Source: CALCKU01 sp964571595 (GTDB lineage: Bacteria > Pseudomonadota > Alphaproteobacteria > Caulobacterales > Maricaulaceae). Taken from it: 64,000 nucleotides of DNA. How positions within the stretch are numbered: the stretch's first letter is position 1; each line of letters opens with the position of its first letter. The stretch covers positions 13,477-77,476 of the forward strand of contig CAZNCJ010000003.1 of NCBI GenBank assembly GCA_964571595.1. The letters are read 5' to 3'. Shown piece by piece: positions 52,938-62,583 of this stretch. The position numbers and the translations under genes were made by a program. The notes under the pieces are model-generated. The model worked only from the letters and a program-made list of their open reading frames with translations, was not told the DNA's origin and searched no databases.

Positions 52938-54194
52938 GGTCACGCTTTTAGCCCCCTTTTTGCGGCGTTTTAAAATATTGCGCGGGTCAGATCGCAATAT
53001 CCCAAACATTGAACGCGGACGGGGCGTAAGCACATAATCCGAACTCTCTTCGGGACTGGCTCGCTTAAACAATCTATAAAACCCGTAAACCGCCAAAACC
53101 ATATGCGCGCATGCCGTAAAAGCAAAAAGTGCGCTCGGCCCGTTCGCGACCATAATGATCGGGGCGATAGACGGCCCGATAACGGACCCGATACCGTATA
53201 TAAGTAACAATCCCCCGCTCACAGAGACAAATTCATGCGGCTCGGCAAAATCATTGGCATGGGCAGCGGCAAGCCCGAAAAGCTGCATGGCAAAACAGCC
53301 ATAAATCGCCCCGCCAATAAGCAACATATTAAGCGAAAGCGGGCCGTAAAGCCAAAGAAAGACGCCCGAACACGCACTCGCCAGCGAGATGATAATCATC
53401 ACAATGCGCCGCCCCCAACGATCCGATAACCAGCCCACCGGCCATTGCAAGAGCGCCCCGAACAAGATGGCAATAGACATGAATGAAGAGACCGCCACAA
53501 CGGGGTGTCCTAATTGTTGCACAAGTACAGGCGCGACCCCCCAAAAAGAACCATTGGCTAGCCCGACAATCGTGCAGCCTGCGACAGCCAAAGGCGAGGT
53601 CTTAATCAGTTTTTTGAGGTTTAGTGAAGTTTGCGTCACCGTGATCGGTGCTTTTGACGTCGAGACAGATATTGGAAAAATAGCAAGACTGATGAATATG
53701 GCAACCAGCGAAAACAAAACAAATTCGGCCGGATCAGCCAAGGTGAGCATAAACTGCCCTGCCGTGACCGCCCCCAGATCAACCATACGGTAAATAGAGA
53801 GAACTTGAGCGCGTTTCTGATTTGGTGCTTGCTCATTTATCCAGCTCTCAATCAGAATATAAAGCCCGGCAAAGCCAAAGCCGGTCAAGACGCGCAGGCC
53901 AATCCACACCCCGACATCAATCACCAAGACATGTATCAAGGTCGCAGCTGCAATTAAGGATGACAAAGCCGCGAAAACTCTGACATGTCCCACACGCTTA
54001 ACCAGATAAGGCGTGCCCAGACATCCCGCTATAAAACCGGCAAAATAGGCTGAGGTGAGAAAGCCAATAACAAAAAGCGGAAAACCCTCAATTTCGGCGC
54101 GCAGAGCAATAAGTGTCGATAATAGTCCGCCGCCTGCGAGTAATATCGCGGCAGAGACAAGCAAGGCACCGATGGAAGACAAGACAGCCTTCAT
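52923..54194 (-). CDS. Major facilitator superfamily transporter
   Basis: The 423-residue protein has about twelve membrane helices. It carries an MFS loop pattern at residues 60-75 (GTPYLVKRVGHVRVFA) and a second-half loop GWLSDRWGRRIVMI. A YcaD-like RVLTGFGFAGLYILIESWINE is in the fourth to fifth helix. The tail is cytoplasmic and basic (KRRKKGAKSVTSRPL). The substrate is unknown. It follows fdhD by 12 bases on the same strand, so it may be read with the formate dehydrogenase genes; formate or another small acid is only a guess. Confidence 0.9.
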   Translation of the reverse strand: MKAVLSSIGALLVSAAILLAGGGLLSTLIALRAEIEGFPLFVIGFLTSAYFAGFIAGCLGTPYLVKRVGHVRVFAALSSLIAAATLIHVLVIDVGVWIGLRVLTGFGFAGLYILIESWINEQAPNQKRAQVLSIYRMVDLGAVTAGQFMLTLADPAEFVLFSLVAIFISLAIFPISVSTSKAPITVTQTSLNLKKLIKTSPLAVAGCTIVGLANGSFWGVAPVLVQQLGHPVVAVSSFMSIAILFGALLQWPVGWLSDRWGRRIVMIIISLASACSGVFLWLYGPLSLNMLLIGGAIYGCFAMQLFGLAAAHANDFAEPHEFVSVSGGLLLIYGIGSVIGPSIAPIIMVANGPSALFAFTACAHMVLAVYGFYRLFKRASPEESSDYVLTPRPRSMFGILRSDPRNILKRRKKGAKSVTSRPL

Positions 54195-54206
54195 CGCAAT
54201 TATCCT

Positions 54207-54995
54207 TTAAAGCAGACGTACTGCACCAAGCCCGTTTCGGGTATAAATCGCCATATGCGCCTCTTTGGCTTTTTGCAAGGCAAAAGATGTCGGCGCGGAA
54301 ACTGATAATATAGCCTTTACCCCGCGCCGTGCTGCCTTTTCGACAATTTCGTAAGAGCAGCGCGAAGACATGATCACAAAGCCGTCTTGCATATCGCTAT
54401 CCGCGCGGGTCATAGCCCCTAATAATTTATCCAAAGCATTATGGCGCCCGACATCTTCACGTACAGTTTTAATCTCGCCCGTCATATCTACCCAGCCCGC
54501 CGCATGAACAGTGCGGGTAAGCTGATTGAGTTCTTGGTGATCTTGCAATGTCTTAAGGGCCAATGACAGGCTCGCGGCTTTGATCTCAATGGGTGTTTCG
54601 GAGACTTTTGGTAGGGCTTTAAACAAGACATCTGCATTTTCCAAACCGCACAGACCGCAACTGGCAGAGCCAACCATATTGCGCCGTCTTTGGGTTATAT
54701 CCAAGCGCTCCAGCGCCGCCTCTGTAATTTTAAACTTTAGCTCGATGCCGCGCGGAATGATATGTACATCCAGAGCTGTAATCTCTTCAGGCGCGGCCAC
54801 AACCTCCTCGGTTAAAGAAAAGCCAAGGGCGAAATCGACAAAATCTGCAGGCGTGCCCATCATCACCGCATAATTTCGGCGATTATAAACAAAAGCTATG
54901 GGCACTTCTTCGGGCACATGCCAGCTCTCATCCCCGGCTGCGATAGCGCGGGACAAGGCTTGCGGCTCCCCGTATATATTTACGGGGAAACTCAC
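54207..54995 (-). CDS. fdhD: Formate dehydrogenase sulfurtransferase FdhD
   Basis: The 262-residue protein has the FdhD pattern: PIAFVYNRRNYAVMMGTPADFVDFALGFSLTEEV, then the catalytic MVGSASCGLCGLENADVL with the Cys pair, then VHAAGWVDMTGEIKTVREDVGRHNALDKLLGAM and VIMSSRCSYEIVEKAARRGVKAILSVSAPTSFAL. It delivers sulfur to the molybdenum cofactor of formate dehydrogenase. It starts at the base next to the fdsA stop, in the same operon. Confidence 0.96.
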   Translation of the reverse strand: MSFPVNIYGEPQALSRAIAAGDESWHVPEEVPIAFVYNRRNYAVMMGTPADFVDFALGFSLTEEVVAAPEEITALDVHIIPRGIELKFKITEAALERLDITQRRRNMVGSASCGLCGLENADVLFKALPKVSETPIEIKAASLSLALKTLQDHQELNQLTRTVHAAGWVDMTGEIKTVREDVGRHNALDKLLGAMTRADSDMQDGFVIMSSRCSYEIVEKAARRGVKAILSVSAPTSFALQKAKEAHMAIYTRNGLGAVRLL

Positions 54996-57833
54996 CTATT
55001 CAGCCGGCTCTGCGATTTTACGATATTCAGCCAACTCATCATGATAATTCATCTGCCAATCGGATTTATGATTTGCCGGAGCCACCGCAACGGCTGTCAC
55101 CTTATATTCAGGACAGCTTGTCGCCCAGTCCACATTTTCAGTTGTGACAACATTGGCCCCCGTATCAGGATGGTGGAAAGTTGTGTACACAACCCCCGGT
55201 GCCATACGCTTCGATATTTTAGCCCGTAAGGTAATCTCGCCTTTGCGGGATTTAAGCGACACCCATTGCCCGTCAGAGACGCCTTGGGCTTCCGCGTCGC
55301 TGGGATGGATTTCCAAAAGGTCTTCCTCATGCCAGTCAGAGTTTTCTGTGCGGCGCGTCTGCGCACCCACATTATATTGCGATAATATCCGGCCCGTTGT
55401 GAGAATAAGCGGGAATTTACGATTAGCGCGTTCTGTTGTGGGTTGATATTCAGTGGTTATAAACTGTCCTTTACCGCGCACAAATTCACCGACATGCATC
55501 ACTTCCGCCCCTTCGGGGTTTTCGTCATTTACCGGCCATTGCAAACTCCCCGCCGCGTCCAAAACGTCAAATGAGACATTGGTAAATGTCGGGGTCAGTT
55601 CGGCGATTTCGTCCATAATTTCAGAGGCCGAATTAAAGCCCATATCAATACCCATGGCCCGACCCAGATCTTGGGTGACTTCCCACTCATCTTTACCTGT
55701 TTGAGATTTCATAACAGGACGCACGCGGTTGATCCGGCGCTCGGCATTAATAAATGTTCCGTCTTTTTCCAAAAAGCTCGTTCCCGGTAAAAACACATGC
55801 GCAAAGCGCGCGGTTTCATTTAGGAACAAATCCTGGACAATCAAAATGTCCAGCGCTTTAAGCGCGGCTTCAACATGTTGAATGTTTGGATCGCTTTGCG
55901 CCACATCCTCGCCTTGGATATACATGCCTTTATAATTACCTGCACAGGCTTCATCAAACATATTGGGAATTCTATAGCCGGGTTTACCGTCAAGTTTGAC
56001 GCCCCATTTTTTCTCGAACAAGCCGCGCGCTGCGTCGTCCCCGACGGGGCGGTAGCCTGAAAATTCATGCGGGAAGCTCCCCATATCGCAAGAGCCCTGC
56101 ACATTGTTTTGGCCGCGCATGGGATTAACCCCGACACCAGAGCGTCCAATATTACCGGTCGCCATAGCCAGATTAGCCATGCCCATCACCATGGTTGAAC
56201 CTTGGCTGTGTTCTGTCACACCCAGACCATAATAAATCGCGGCGTTTTTCTGGGTCGCAAATAATCGCGCAGCGCCGATAAGATCATCTTTGGGCACACC
56301 CGTAATTTTCGAGACATTATCCGGGCCGTTAACCGGATCAAGGATCATCGCCTTCCACTCTTTATAGCTTGCCAGATCCGTGCGGGATTTGATGAAGTCC
56401 TCATCGAGTAAGCCTTCACTGGCGGCGATATGGGCCAGACCATTTATCAAGGCCACATTTGTACCAGGCATAAGTTGAAGATGGTAATCGGCTTTAATAT
56501 GGGGTGAGCGTACAAGATCAATGGCGCGCGGATCAGCCACTATCAGCTTAGCCCCCTGACGCAAACGGCGTTTCATCTGGCTGGCAAAAACAGGATGGGC
56601 GTCTGTGGGATTTGAGCCGATAACCATAATGCAATCAGCATCCATGACCGAGTCGAAATTTTGTGTTCCCGCGCTTTCCCCGAAGGTTTGTTTAAGTCCG
56701 TAACCTGTCGGCGAGTGACAAACGCGCGCGCATGTATCGACATTATTATTGCCAAAGCCCTGACGTATGAGACGTTGGACGAGCCAAACCTCTTCATTGG
56801 TACAGCGCGATGACGTAATCCCGCCAATCGCTTTCGCGCCGTATTTTTTCTGCGCGGCTTTTAAGCGGTCGACTGAAAACTTATAGGCTTCGTCCCACGA
56901 AACTGTGCGCCACGGATCCGTAATATTTTCACGGATCATTGGCTGTGTGATACGGTCTTTATGGGTCGCATAACCAAAGGCAAAACGCCCTTTTACGCAA
57001 GAATGTCCGTGATTGGCCTTGCCGTCTTTATAAGGCACCATACGAATAACTTGGTCACCTTTTAGCTCGGCCTTAAACGAACATCCCACGCCGCAATAAG
57101 CACAAGTTGTCAGAACCGTTCTATCGGGCACGCCGTGTTCGATAACCGATTTTTCCTGTAATGTGGCTGTCGGGCAGGCCTGTACGCACGCCCCGCAAGA
57201 GACACATTCGCTCTCCATGAAATTCTCGCCCATAGAGGCTGAAATTTTCGAGTTAAACCCGCGGCCTTCTACGGTCAGGGCCAATGTGCCTTGGACTTCA
57301 TCACAGGCTCTGACGCAGCGCGAACAGACAATACATTTGCTTTCATCAAAGCTGAAATAAGGATTGCTGTCATCAGTAGGCGCATCATTATGGTTGGCCC
57401 CGTCATAACCATAACGCACTTCGCGCAAGCCTACCGCCCCCGCCATATCTTGAAGCTCGCAATCACCATTATCTGAACATGTCAGACAATCGAGCGGATG
57501 ATCAGAGATATAAAGTTCCATCACCCCTTTGCGGATTTTGGCAATTTGGTCATCTTGAGTGGTGACCTTCATGCCCTCTTCGGCCAAGGTCGTACATGAG
57601 GCGGGCGTGCCGCGCCTGCCCTCGACCTTGCACACACAAAGGCGGCAAGAGCCAAACGCGTCTAGACTATCCGTTGCGCATAATTTCGGAATGGGTATGC
57701 CTGCCTCAGCCGCGGCGCGCATGACAGATGTACCTTCAGGCACAGAGACCGTATGACCATCAATTTCAAGAGAGACGGTTTTGTCTGATTTAACTTTCGG
57801 TGTCCCGAAATCTGTTTCTTGTAATAAAGCCAT
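54996..57833 (-). CDS. fdsA: NAD-dependent formate dehydrogenase, molybdenum catalytic subunit
   Basis: The 945-residue protein starts with a 2Fe-2S domain (FGSCRLCVCKVEGRRGTPASC) and a His/Cys cluster region (HPLDCLTCSDNGDCELQD). Two 4Fe-4S motifs follow (CIVCSRCVRACDE and CVSCGACVQACPTATL). The molybdopterin domain has CAYCGVGC near 246 and VDTCARVCHSPTGYGLKQTFG, in which Cys (not selenocysteine) binds molybdenum next to the catalytic His. TGRILSQYNVGAQTRR is in the C-terminal cofactor domain. It oxidises formate to CO2 and passes electrons through its clusters to FdsB. It is the soluble NAD-linked form. Confidence 0.97.
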   Translation of the reverse strand: MALLQETDFGTPKVKSDKTVSLEIDGHTVSVPEGTSVMRAAAEAGIPIPKLCATDSLDAFGSCRLCVCKVEGRRGTPASCTTLAEEGMKVTTQDDQIAKIRKGVMELYISDHPLDCLTCSDNGDCELQDMAGAVGLREVRYGYDGANHNDAPTDDSNPYFSFDESKCIVCSRCVRACDEVQGTLALTVEGRGFNSKISASMGENFMESECVSCGACVQACPTATLQEKSVIEHGVPDRTVLTTCAYCGVGCSFKAELKGDQVIRMVPYKDGKANHGHSCVKGRFAFGYATHKDRITQPMIRENITDPWRTVSWDEAYKFSVDRLKAAQKKYGAKAIGGITSSRCTNEEVWLVQRLIRQGFGNNNVDTCARVCHSPTGYGLKQTFGESAGTQNFDSVMDADCIMVIGSNPTDAHPVFASQMKRRLRQGAKLIVADPRAIDLVRSPHIKADYHLQLMPGTNVALINGLAHIAASEGLLDEDFIKSRTDLASYKEWKAMILDPVNGPDNVSKITGVPKDDLIGAARLFATQKNAAIYYGLGVTEHSQGSTMVMGMANLAMATGNIGRSGVGVNPMRGQNNVQGSCDMGSFPHEFSGYRPVGDDAARGLFEKKWGVKLDGKPGYRIPNMFDEACAGNYKGMYIQGEDVAQSDPNIQHVEAALKALDILIVQDLFLNETARFAHVFLPGTSFLEKDGTFINAERRINRVRPVMKSQTGKDEWEVTQDLGRAMGIDMGFNSASEIMDEIAELTPTFTNVSFDVLDAAGSLQWPVNDENPEGAEVMHVGEFVRGKGQFITTEYQPTTERANRKFPLILTTGRILSQYNVGAQTRRTENSDWHEEDLLEIHPSDAEAQGVSDGQWVSLKSRKGEITLRAKISKRMAPGVVYTTFHHPDTGANVVTTENVDWATSCPEYKVTAVAVAPANHKSDWQMNYHDELAEYRKIAEPAE

Positions 57834-57866
57834 AATTTAACTCCATTCCGTTTTAAGCGTCCGTTT

Positions 57867-59408
57867 TCAAGACCCTGTAAATTCCTCAGGAAATGCTTTC
57901 ATTGCTGTGCGTACAGGCATGGGGGTTAAGCCGCCCATCGCACAAAGTGAGGCTTCTTCCATAAGCTCGCATAAATCTTCAATCACAGCCAGATTTTTAT
58001 CCACGTCCTCGCCGGCCGCTATTTTATCAAGGCTTTCTTTGCCGCGCACGGAGCCAATCCGGCAAGGCGTACACTTGCCGCAGCTTTCAATTTCACAAAA
58101 CTCCATAGCGTAACGCGCCATTTTCATCATGCTGGTCGTCTCGTTATAAACGACGATACCGCCGTGGCCCAACATGCCGCCAGCTTCGGCTAAGCTCTCA
58201 TAGCCCATTGTCACATCAAATTTCTCGGGCTTAAGATAGCCCCCCAGCGGGCCGCCAATTTGCACCGCCTTTATTTTTTTGCCCGAATATGTTCCGGCGC
58301 CAAACCCGTTGACGAGATCGTCAATACTGGTCCCAAAGGCGAGTTCGACCAAACCACCGCGCGCTATATCACCGGCCAGTTGGAAAGGTTGTGTTCCGCG
58401 CGAGCGACCCTGCCCGTATTCGGCATAGGCTTTCGCGCCTTTGGATAAGATAAACGGCACAGTCGCCAGTGTCAGGACATTATTGACTATTGTGGGTTTA
58501 CCAAACAAGCCGCTAATCGCTGGAATGGGTGGTTTAACCTTAACCTGGCCGCGCTTGCCTTCCAGAGATTCCAGCATTGAGCTTTCCTCCCCGCAAATAT
58601 AAGCCCCTGCCCCGACCCGAATATGCAGATTAAAATTTGTGCCAGAGCCCTTAATATCCATGCCCAACCATCCAGCTTCTTCCATGGCGTGGATAGCCCG
58701 GCGCATGACACGTATGGCATGGGGGTATTCAGAGCGGATATAGATATAGCCCGTATCGGCCCCGATAGCCCGACCTCCAATAATCATACCCTCAATCAAC
58801 GAAAAGGGATCACCTTCCATCAACATGCGATCGGCAAATGTCCCACTATCACCCTCATCGGCATTCGCGCAGATATATTTCTGGCCTTCGACATCTTTCG
58901 AGATATGCTGGGCAAGGGCGGTTTTCCATTTAATACCTGTGGGAAAACCCGCACCGCCGCGTCCGCGTAGACCTGAGTCCATGACCGCCTCGACGATCTT
59001 TTGGGGCGACATTTTAAGCGCCTTTTTCACACCTGAAAGCCCGTCATGTTTTTCATAATCTTTCAGACTTAACCTATCAATTACCCCGACACGGGCAAAG
59101 GTCAGCCGGTCTTGCTTGGCAAGATAGTCAATCTCTTCTGTCAGGCCGTGCCCTAATTTATGCGCGCCGCCTTCAAGAAAACCAGCCTCAAACAAGCTCT
59201 CAATATCAGAGACGCTGACGGGGCCATATGCCATGCGGCCCTTGGGAGTTTCCACTTCAATAAGAGGCTCTAGCCATAACATACCACGCGTGCCCGTGGT
59301 TATAAGCTCGATCTTATCGCCGCCTTTTTCTTCAAGAGCGCGGGCGACCTCATAAGCCCCCATAGAAAGGGCCGCTGCATCGCGAGAAATATAAAGTTTG
59401 ACCGCCAT
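57867..59408 (-). CDS. fdsB: NAD-dependent formate dehydrogenase, flavin (NuoF-like) subunit
   Basis: The 513-residue protein has an N-terminal thioredoxin-like part. A NuoF-like core follows: GLRGRGGAGFPTGIKWKTA for FMN, YICANADEGDSGTFADRMLMEGDPFSLIEGMIIGGRAIGA, AGAYICGEESSMLESLEGKRG for NADH, and SCGKCTPCRIGSVRGKE for the 4Fe-4S cluster. It moves electrons from formate oxidation to NAD. It lies between fdsG (3 bases) and fdsA (33 bases). Confidence 0.96.
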   Translation of the reverse strand: MAVKLYISRDAAALSMGAYEVARALEEKGGDKIELITTGTRGMLWLEPLIEVETPKGRMAYGPVSVSDIESLFEAGFLEGGAHKLGHGLTEEIDYLAKQDRLTFARVGVIDRLSLKDYEKHDGLSGVKKALKMSPQKIVEAVMDSGLRGRGGAGFPTGIKWKTALAQHISKDVEGQKYICANADEGDSGTFADRMLMEGDPFSLIEGMIIGGRAIGADTGYIYIRSEYPHAIRVMRRAIHAMEEAGWLGMDIKGSGTNFNLHIRVGAGAYICGEESSMLESLEGKRGQVKVKPPIPAISGLFGKPTIVNNVLTLATVPFILSKGAKAYAEYGQGRSRGTQPFQLAGDIARGGLVELAFGTSIDDLVNGFGAGTYSGKKIKAVQIGGPLGGYLKPEKFDVTMGYESLAEAGGMLGHGGIVVYNETTSMMKMARYAMEFCEIESCGKCTPCRIGSVRGKESLDKIAAGEDVDKNLAVIEDLCELMEEASLCAMGGLTPMPVRTAMKAFPEEFTGS

Positions 59409-59411
59409 GCC

Positions 59412-59888
59412 TTACGAGTCCTTTTTCAAATCATCGGCCAGCGCAACGAGGCGCTTAATATCGACACGGCCATATAATTTTTCATCAATCATAACCGCAG
59501 GGCCTAAGGCACAATTACCGAGGCAGTAAGTCGCCTCTAGGGCAATGTCACTGGCCTTTGCCCCGAGCTTTGTTCCGAATTTTTTTTCTGCCTGCTCAAT
59601 AAGCGCCTCCGCGCCAACAGCCTGACAAGCTTCAGCGCGACATATTTTAAGTGTCAGCTTAGCCCCCGCCTCGCGCTTATAATCATGATAAAAACTAACC
59701 ACGCCGTGCACTTCGGCGCGCGTGATGTTCAACACATTCGCGATGGTTCGCAACGCCGCGTCCGAGAGGAAACCGGCACCGGCTTGCACGTCATGCAAAA
59801 TTTCTAACAAGTTTTCAGGCTTGTCCCCATGTGCAGCGCAAATCTGCCGGGCAATCTTGTCTTCAACATTATCTAACAAAGTGACCAT
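59412..59888 (-). CDS. fdsG: NAD-dependent formate dehydrogenase, NuoE-like subunit
   Basis: The 158-residue protein has the thioredoxin-like 2Fe-2S fold: LLEILHDVQAGAGFLSDAALRTIANVLNITRAEVHGVVSFYHDYK, with cluster ligands in KICRAEACQAVGAEAL and ATYCLGNCALGPAVMID (CxxxxC and CxxxC). It is the first gene of fdsG-fdsB-fdsA-fdhD. The small fdsD gene that often ends such operons is not seen after fdhD. Confidence 0.95.
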   Translation of the reverse strand: MVTLLDNVEDKIARQICAAHGDKPENLLEILHDVQAGAGFLSDAALRTIANVLNITRAEVHGVVSFYHDYKREAGAKLTLKICRAEACQAVGAEALIEQAEKKFGTKLGAKASDIALEATYCLGNCALGPAVMIDEKLYGRVDIKRLVALADDLKKDS

Positions 59889-60052
59889 AATAGCCCTTAA
59901 TCTAACTTTTCTTTCAGCCTATAGCCAACAGTTTGATATAATCAATCATCAAAACCCTGTGAAATGACACTATAAGCGGAACCAATAATATACATTCCTT
60001 TTTATCAAACCTATCTATCGGGCTTCTTTATCATCTCTAGAGCTTGGAGCTA

Positions 60053-61204
60053 TTAGCATTTGCCTTTGAGCACTTGTCTTGCGACCCATTTATGAAAATT
60101 ATGTGTAGGACCGTCCATAACAGGCGAAAATTTACCCCCGTCAAATTTCACACCGTGACGTCCTCTCTGCATACCCTCGACCACGCCGATATCTTCGCTA
60201 AACACATCCTGCCATATACGGGCATTTTCCGCGAGCATGTCCTGCCAAGCAGGCCTATCAATATCTGGGTTTGCATAAAATAGCGAGACACGCTCTTGGG
60301 TGACTTCAGGGCCTTTGGGGATAAGCAACATGGCAAAGGCATGATCACGGTGAACACCTAATAAGACATTGGGGAAAAAGGCGACATACTCACCCTGCTT
60401 CTCCCAAATATCCGAGAGGCCCGCGAAATCAGGAAATGTCTTACCCGCCTTGCCTTTTAATTGGCGGTAATTGCGCGTCCCTTGGCCTGCATAATCCGGA
60501 TGATTATCAATATTGTAATGCACATCAATCGGCGAAATTTTATTAAGCTCAGGATGTATCCAAGGCAGATGGTAAGACTCGCAATAATTCTCCACAGCGA
60601 GCTTCCAATTTGTTGAGAGTGTCATTTCAAATTGCGAAGCTTTACCACCCGGATAATAAGGCTGGTCGAATTCGGCCCAGCGCTCAATGAGATCTGCATG
60701 TGAGACGTCAAACTCTGGAGCATCACCGGAAATATTGACAAAGACTACCCCCTGCCAGACATGGCTTCTAATCTGAAACAGGCCCAGCTCTTCATGTTTG
60801 ATCGCTTCGTGATTATCAATACCCAATCCGCCGACAAAAGGAGTACGCACAAGAGCGCCCTTTTCGCTGTAACACCAGCTATGATAGGGGCAGCGTATCG
60901 GGCCTTTTAAGCGCGTGGGCGCGTCAACTAATATCATGCCCCTATGGCGGCACGTATTTTGGAAGACGTTCAACTCACCCGAGCGCGTACGCACGAGCAA
61001 GAGCGGCATGCCCATAAAATCAATCGGCACAGCATCACCTGGATGTGCGGCGTCATGATCAAAAGCTATCGCCGCCCAGTTTTTAAAGAAGACAGTGTCG
61101 CGTTCATGGACATAAATATCTTGCGAAATATAATGCGCATTAGGGAGGCCTTTGGCCAAATCTATCGGGGCTAATACAGTGTCCAAGCTCATGAATATAT
61201 CCAT
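60053..61204 (-). CDS. Rieske non-heme iron oxygenase, quaternary-ammonium type
   Basis: The 383-residue protein has the Rieske cluster motif FQNTCRHRGMIL and IRCPYHSWCY (Cys85, His87, Cys105, His108). The catalytic iron site is in NWKLAVENYCESYHLPWIHPEL, with two His and a bridging residue that is Glu rather than the usual Asp. This pattern is found in carnitine, stachydrine and glycine betaine oxygenases. A methylated ammonium substrate is therefore likely, giving formaldehyde and a demethylated amine. No reductase gene is adjacent. Met5 (61192) may be the true start, as GGA lies 7 bases before it. Its exact substrate is not known. Confidence 0.85.
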   Translation of the reverse strand: MDIFMSLDTVLAPIDLAKGLPNAHYISQDIYVHERDTVFFKNWAAIAFDHDAAHPGDAVPIDFMGMPLLLVRTRSGELNVFQNTCRHRGMILVDAPTRLKGPIRCPYHSWCYSEKGALVRTPFVGGLGIDNHEAIKHEELGLFQIRSHVWQGVVFVNISGDAPEFDVSHADLIERWAEFDQPYYPGGKASQFEMTLSTNWKLAVENYCESYHLPWIHPELNKISPIDVHYNIDNHPDYAGQGTRNYRQLKGKAGKTFPDFAGLSDIWEKQGEYVAFFPNVLLGVHRDHAFAMLLIPKGPEVTQERVSLFYANPDIDRPAWQDMLAENARIWQDVFSEDIGVVEGMQRGRHGVKFDGGKFSPVMDGPTHNFHKWVARQVLKGKC

Positions 61205-61331
61205 ATCCTTTTTGCCTAAGGTCCGTAAATCTCACATTCGCTATTATTACCTAATCACATCACCCAGTATTAGCCAGACTGAACATATCTACACAATGAA
61301 TATATCTAGTTTATGGCCCATTACGATCGGA

Positions 61332-62339
61332 TTAGCTGTCCAAGCCGTCTTGGCTAAAATTCGGTTCTTCCTCATCCCATTTTAATTTTTCTTCCAGCCA
61401 TGGCACGCGCTCACATAAGACTGGTAAACAGTCTTCCTTTAAGATCCGGCGCGCTTCTAAAGCGAGCTTTAAGGGAATATCACCCAGATTATCCTCACGG
61501 CCCAAGAGATCAAAATGCCGATTAAAGGCTCCCTTGGTGATCGGATGTATCTGCACCTCATCTATAAGGCTGGGTTTTTCAAGCAGACATAAGGGTGTTG
61601 TTATGCCCCACCCCATACCGCGCGCCACAGCCATAGTATGGCCCGGCGCTCTGTCAAATTCGGCAACATCAGGAAAGCGCAATCGTAAGCGGTTTAACTG
61701 GCGTTCAATCCGCAGGCCCATGGCCGAACGCATAGATATCCGCAAGAAAGGTATGTCTTTCTCCCCGCCTTCCAGTATCACATCTCCTTTATAGTCTTTT
61801 GGAAAAATAAGGACATGCGGTTCTTGAAAAACCTTATAGCGGACTAAACCAGCTATATCATCCATGACGCTGCTCGTTGTGATCATCAGGTCTATATTAT
61901 GGGATATGAACTCTTCGCGGTGATAGGGCGCCAGACCCGACCAAAATCGCCAATAGCTCGAAATTTCATGCATGCTTGAATATAATCTGGAACCTAATAC
62001 GGCTGCCATACTGTCGGTCATAGCCAGGGTGATAGCGGCTAATCTGCGGCGTTCCATTGTCCGGGTTTCCCGAAAGGTCTCCCGCGTATCACGCAAAATT
62101 TGTCGTCCGCGCTCAAGTAAAATCCGGCCCGCAGAGGTTAAAACAATCGGACGCACAGAGCGGTCAAATAATTTCGTCCCTAATGCGTCCTCCAGACCCG
62201 CTATAATTTGCGAGACAGCCGATTGTGTCATGCTAAGCACTTTCGCACTTTGCGTCATACCGCCCTGATCCGCCGTAACGACAAAGACCTGTAATGACCG
62301 TAAATCAAAATTACTCGGGATTTTCATATTCTCACTCAC
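61332..62339 (-). CDS. LysR-family regulator, divergent from dmdA
   Basis: The 335-residue protein has the LysR N-terminal helix-turn-helix (LRSLQVFVVTADQGGMTQSAKVLSMTQSAVSQIIAGLEDALGTKLFDRSVRPIVLTSAGRILLERG) and a C-terminal effector-binding domain. It lies back to back with dmdA, the classic layout for a LysR activator of its neighbour, and upstream of the Rieske oxygenase gene on the same strand. It may respond to DMSP or a breakdown product; the effector is unknown. Confidence 0.92.
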   Translation of the reverse strand: MSENMKIPSNFDLRSLQVFVVTADQGGMTQSAKVLSMTQSAVSQIIAGLEDALGTKLFDRSVRPIVLTSAGRILLERGRQILRDTRETFRETRTMERRRLAAITLAMTDSMAAVLGSRLYSSMHEISSYWRFWSGLAPYHREEFISHNIDLMITTSSVMDDIAGLVRYKVFQEPHVLIFPKDYKGDVILEGGEKDIPFLRISMRSAMGLRIERQLNRLRLRFPDVAEFDRAPGHTMAVARGMGWGITTPLCLLEKPSLIDEVQIHPITKGAFNRHFDLLGREDNLGDIPLKLALEARRILKEDCLPVLCERVPWLEEKLKWDEEEPNFSQDGLDS

Positions 62340-62491
62340 CCATGCATTATTAACTCATCTAATCATAAGTTTTACTAAACTCAAATGACATTTTTTAGCC
62401 CATACTATTAATATTGGCGAAATAATCAGGCTTTTAACAAGTTTACGAGGGCTGATAATCCAAATTATATAAAATTATGACGTCCAGAATT

Positions 62492-62501
62492 TAGATATCT
62501 A
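62492..62501. promoter_or_regulatory. Palindrome in the lysR-dmdA divergent region
   Basis: TAGATATCTA is a perfect 10-base palindrome in the AT-rich 244-base space between the LysR gene and dmdA, about 85 bases before the dmdA start. It is a weak candidate for a LysR half-site region; no clear T-N11-A site stands out. Confidence 0.3.
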
Positions 62502-62583
62502 GCCTTGCTTTCGTTCAAAATTTGTCGAGTAGTCGATCTCAACAGGGCTTATTTCCATAGGCCTGACATTATATGAGACTGTT

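Noticed and set aside
54996..57833. Selenocysteine formate dehydrogenase
   Set aside because: The metal-binding position reads Cys in VDTCARVCHS, with no in-frame UGA.
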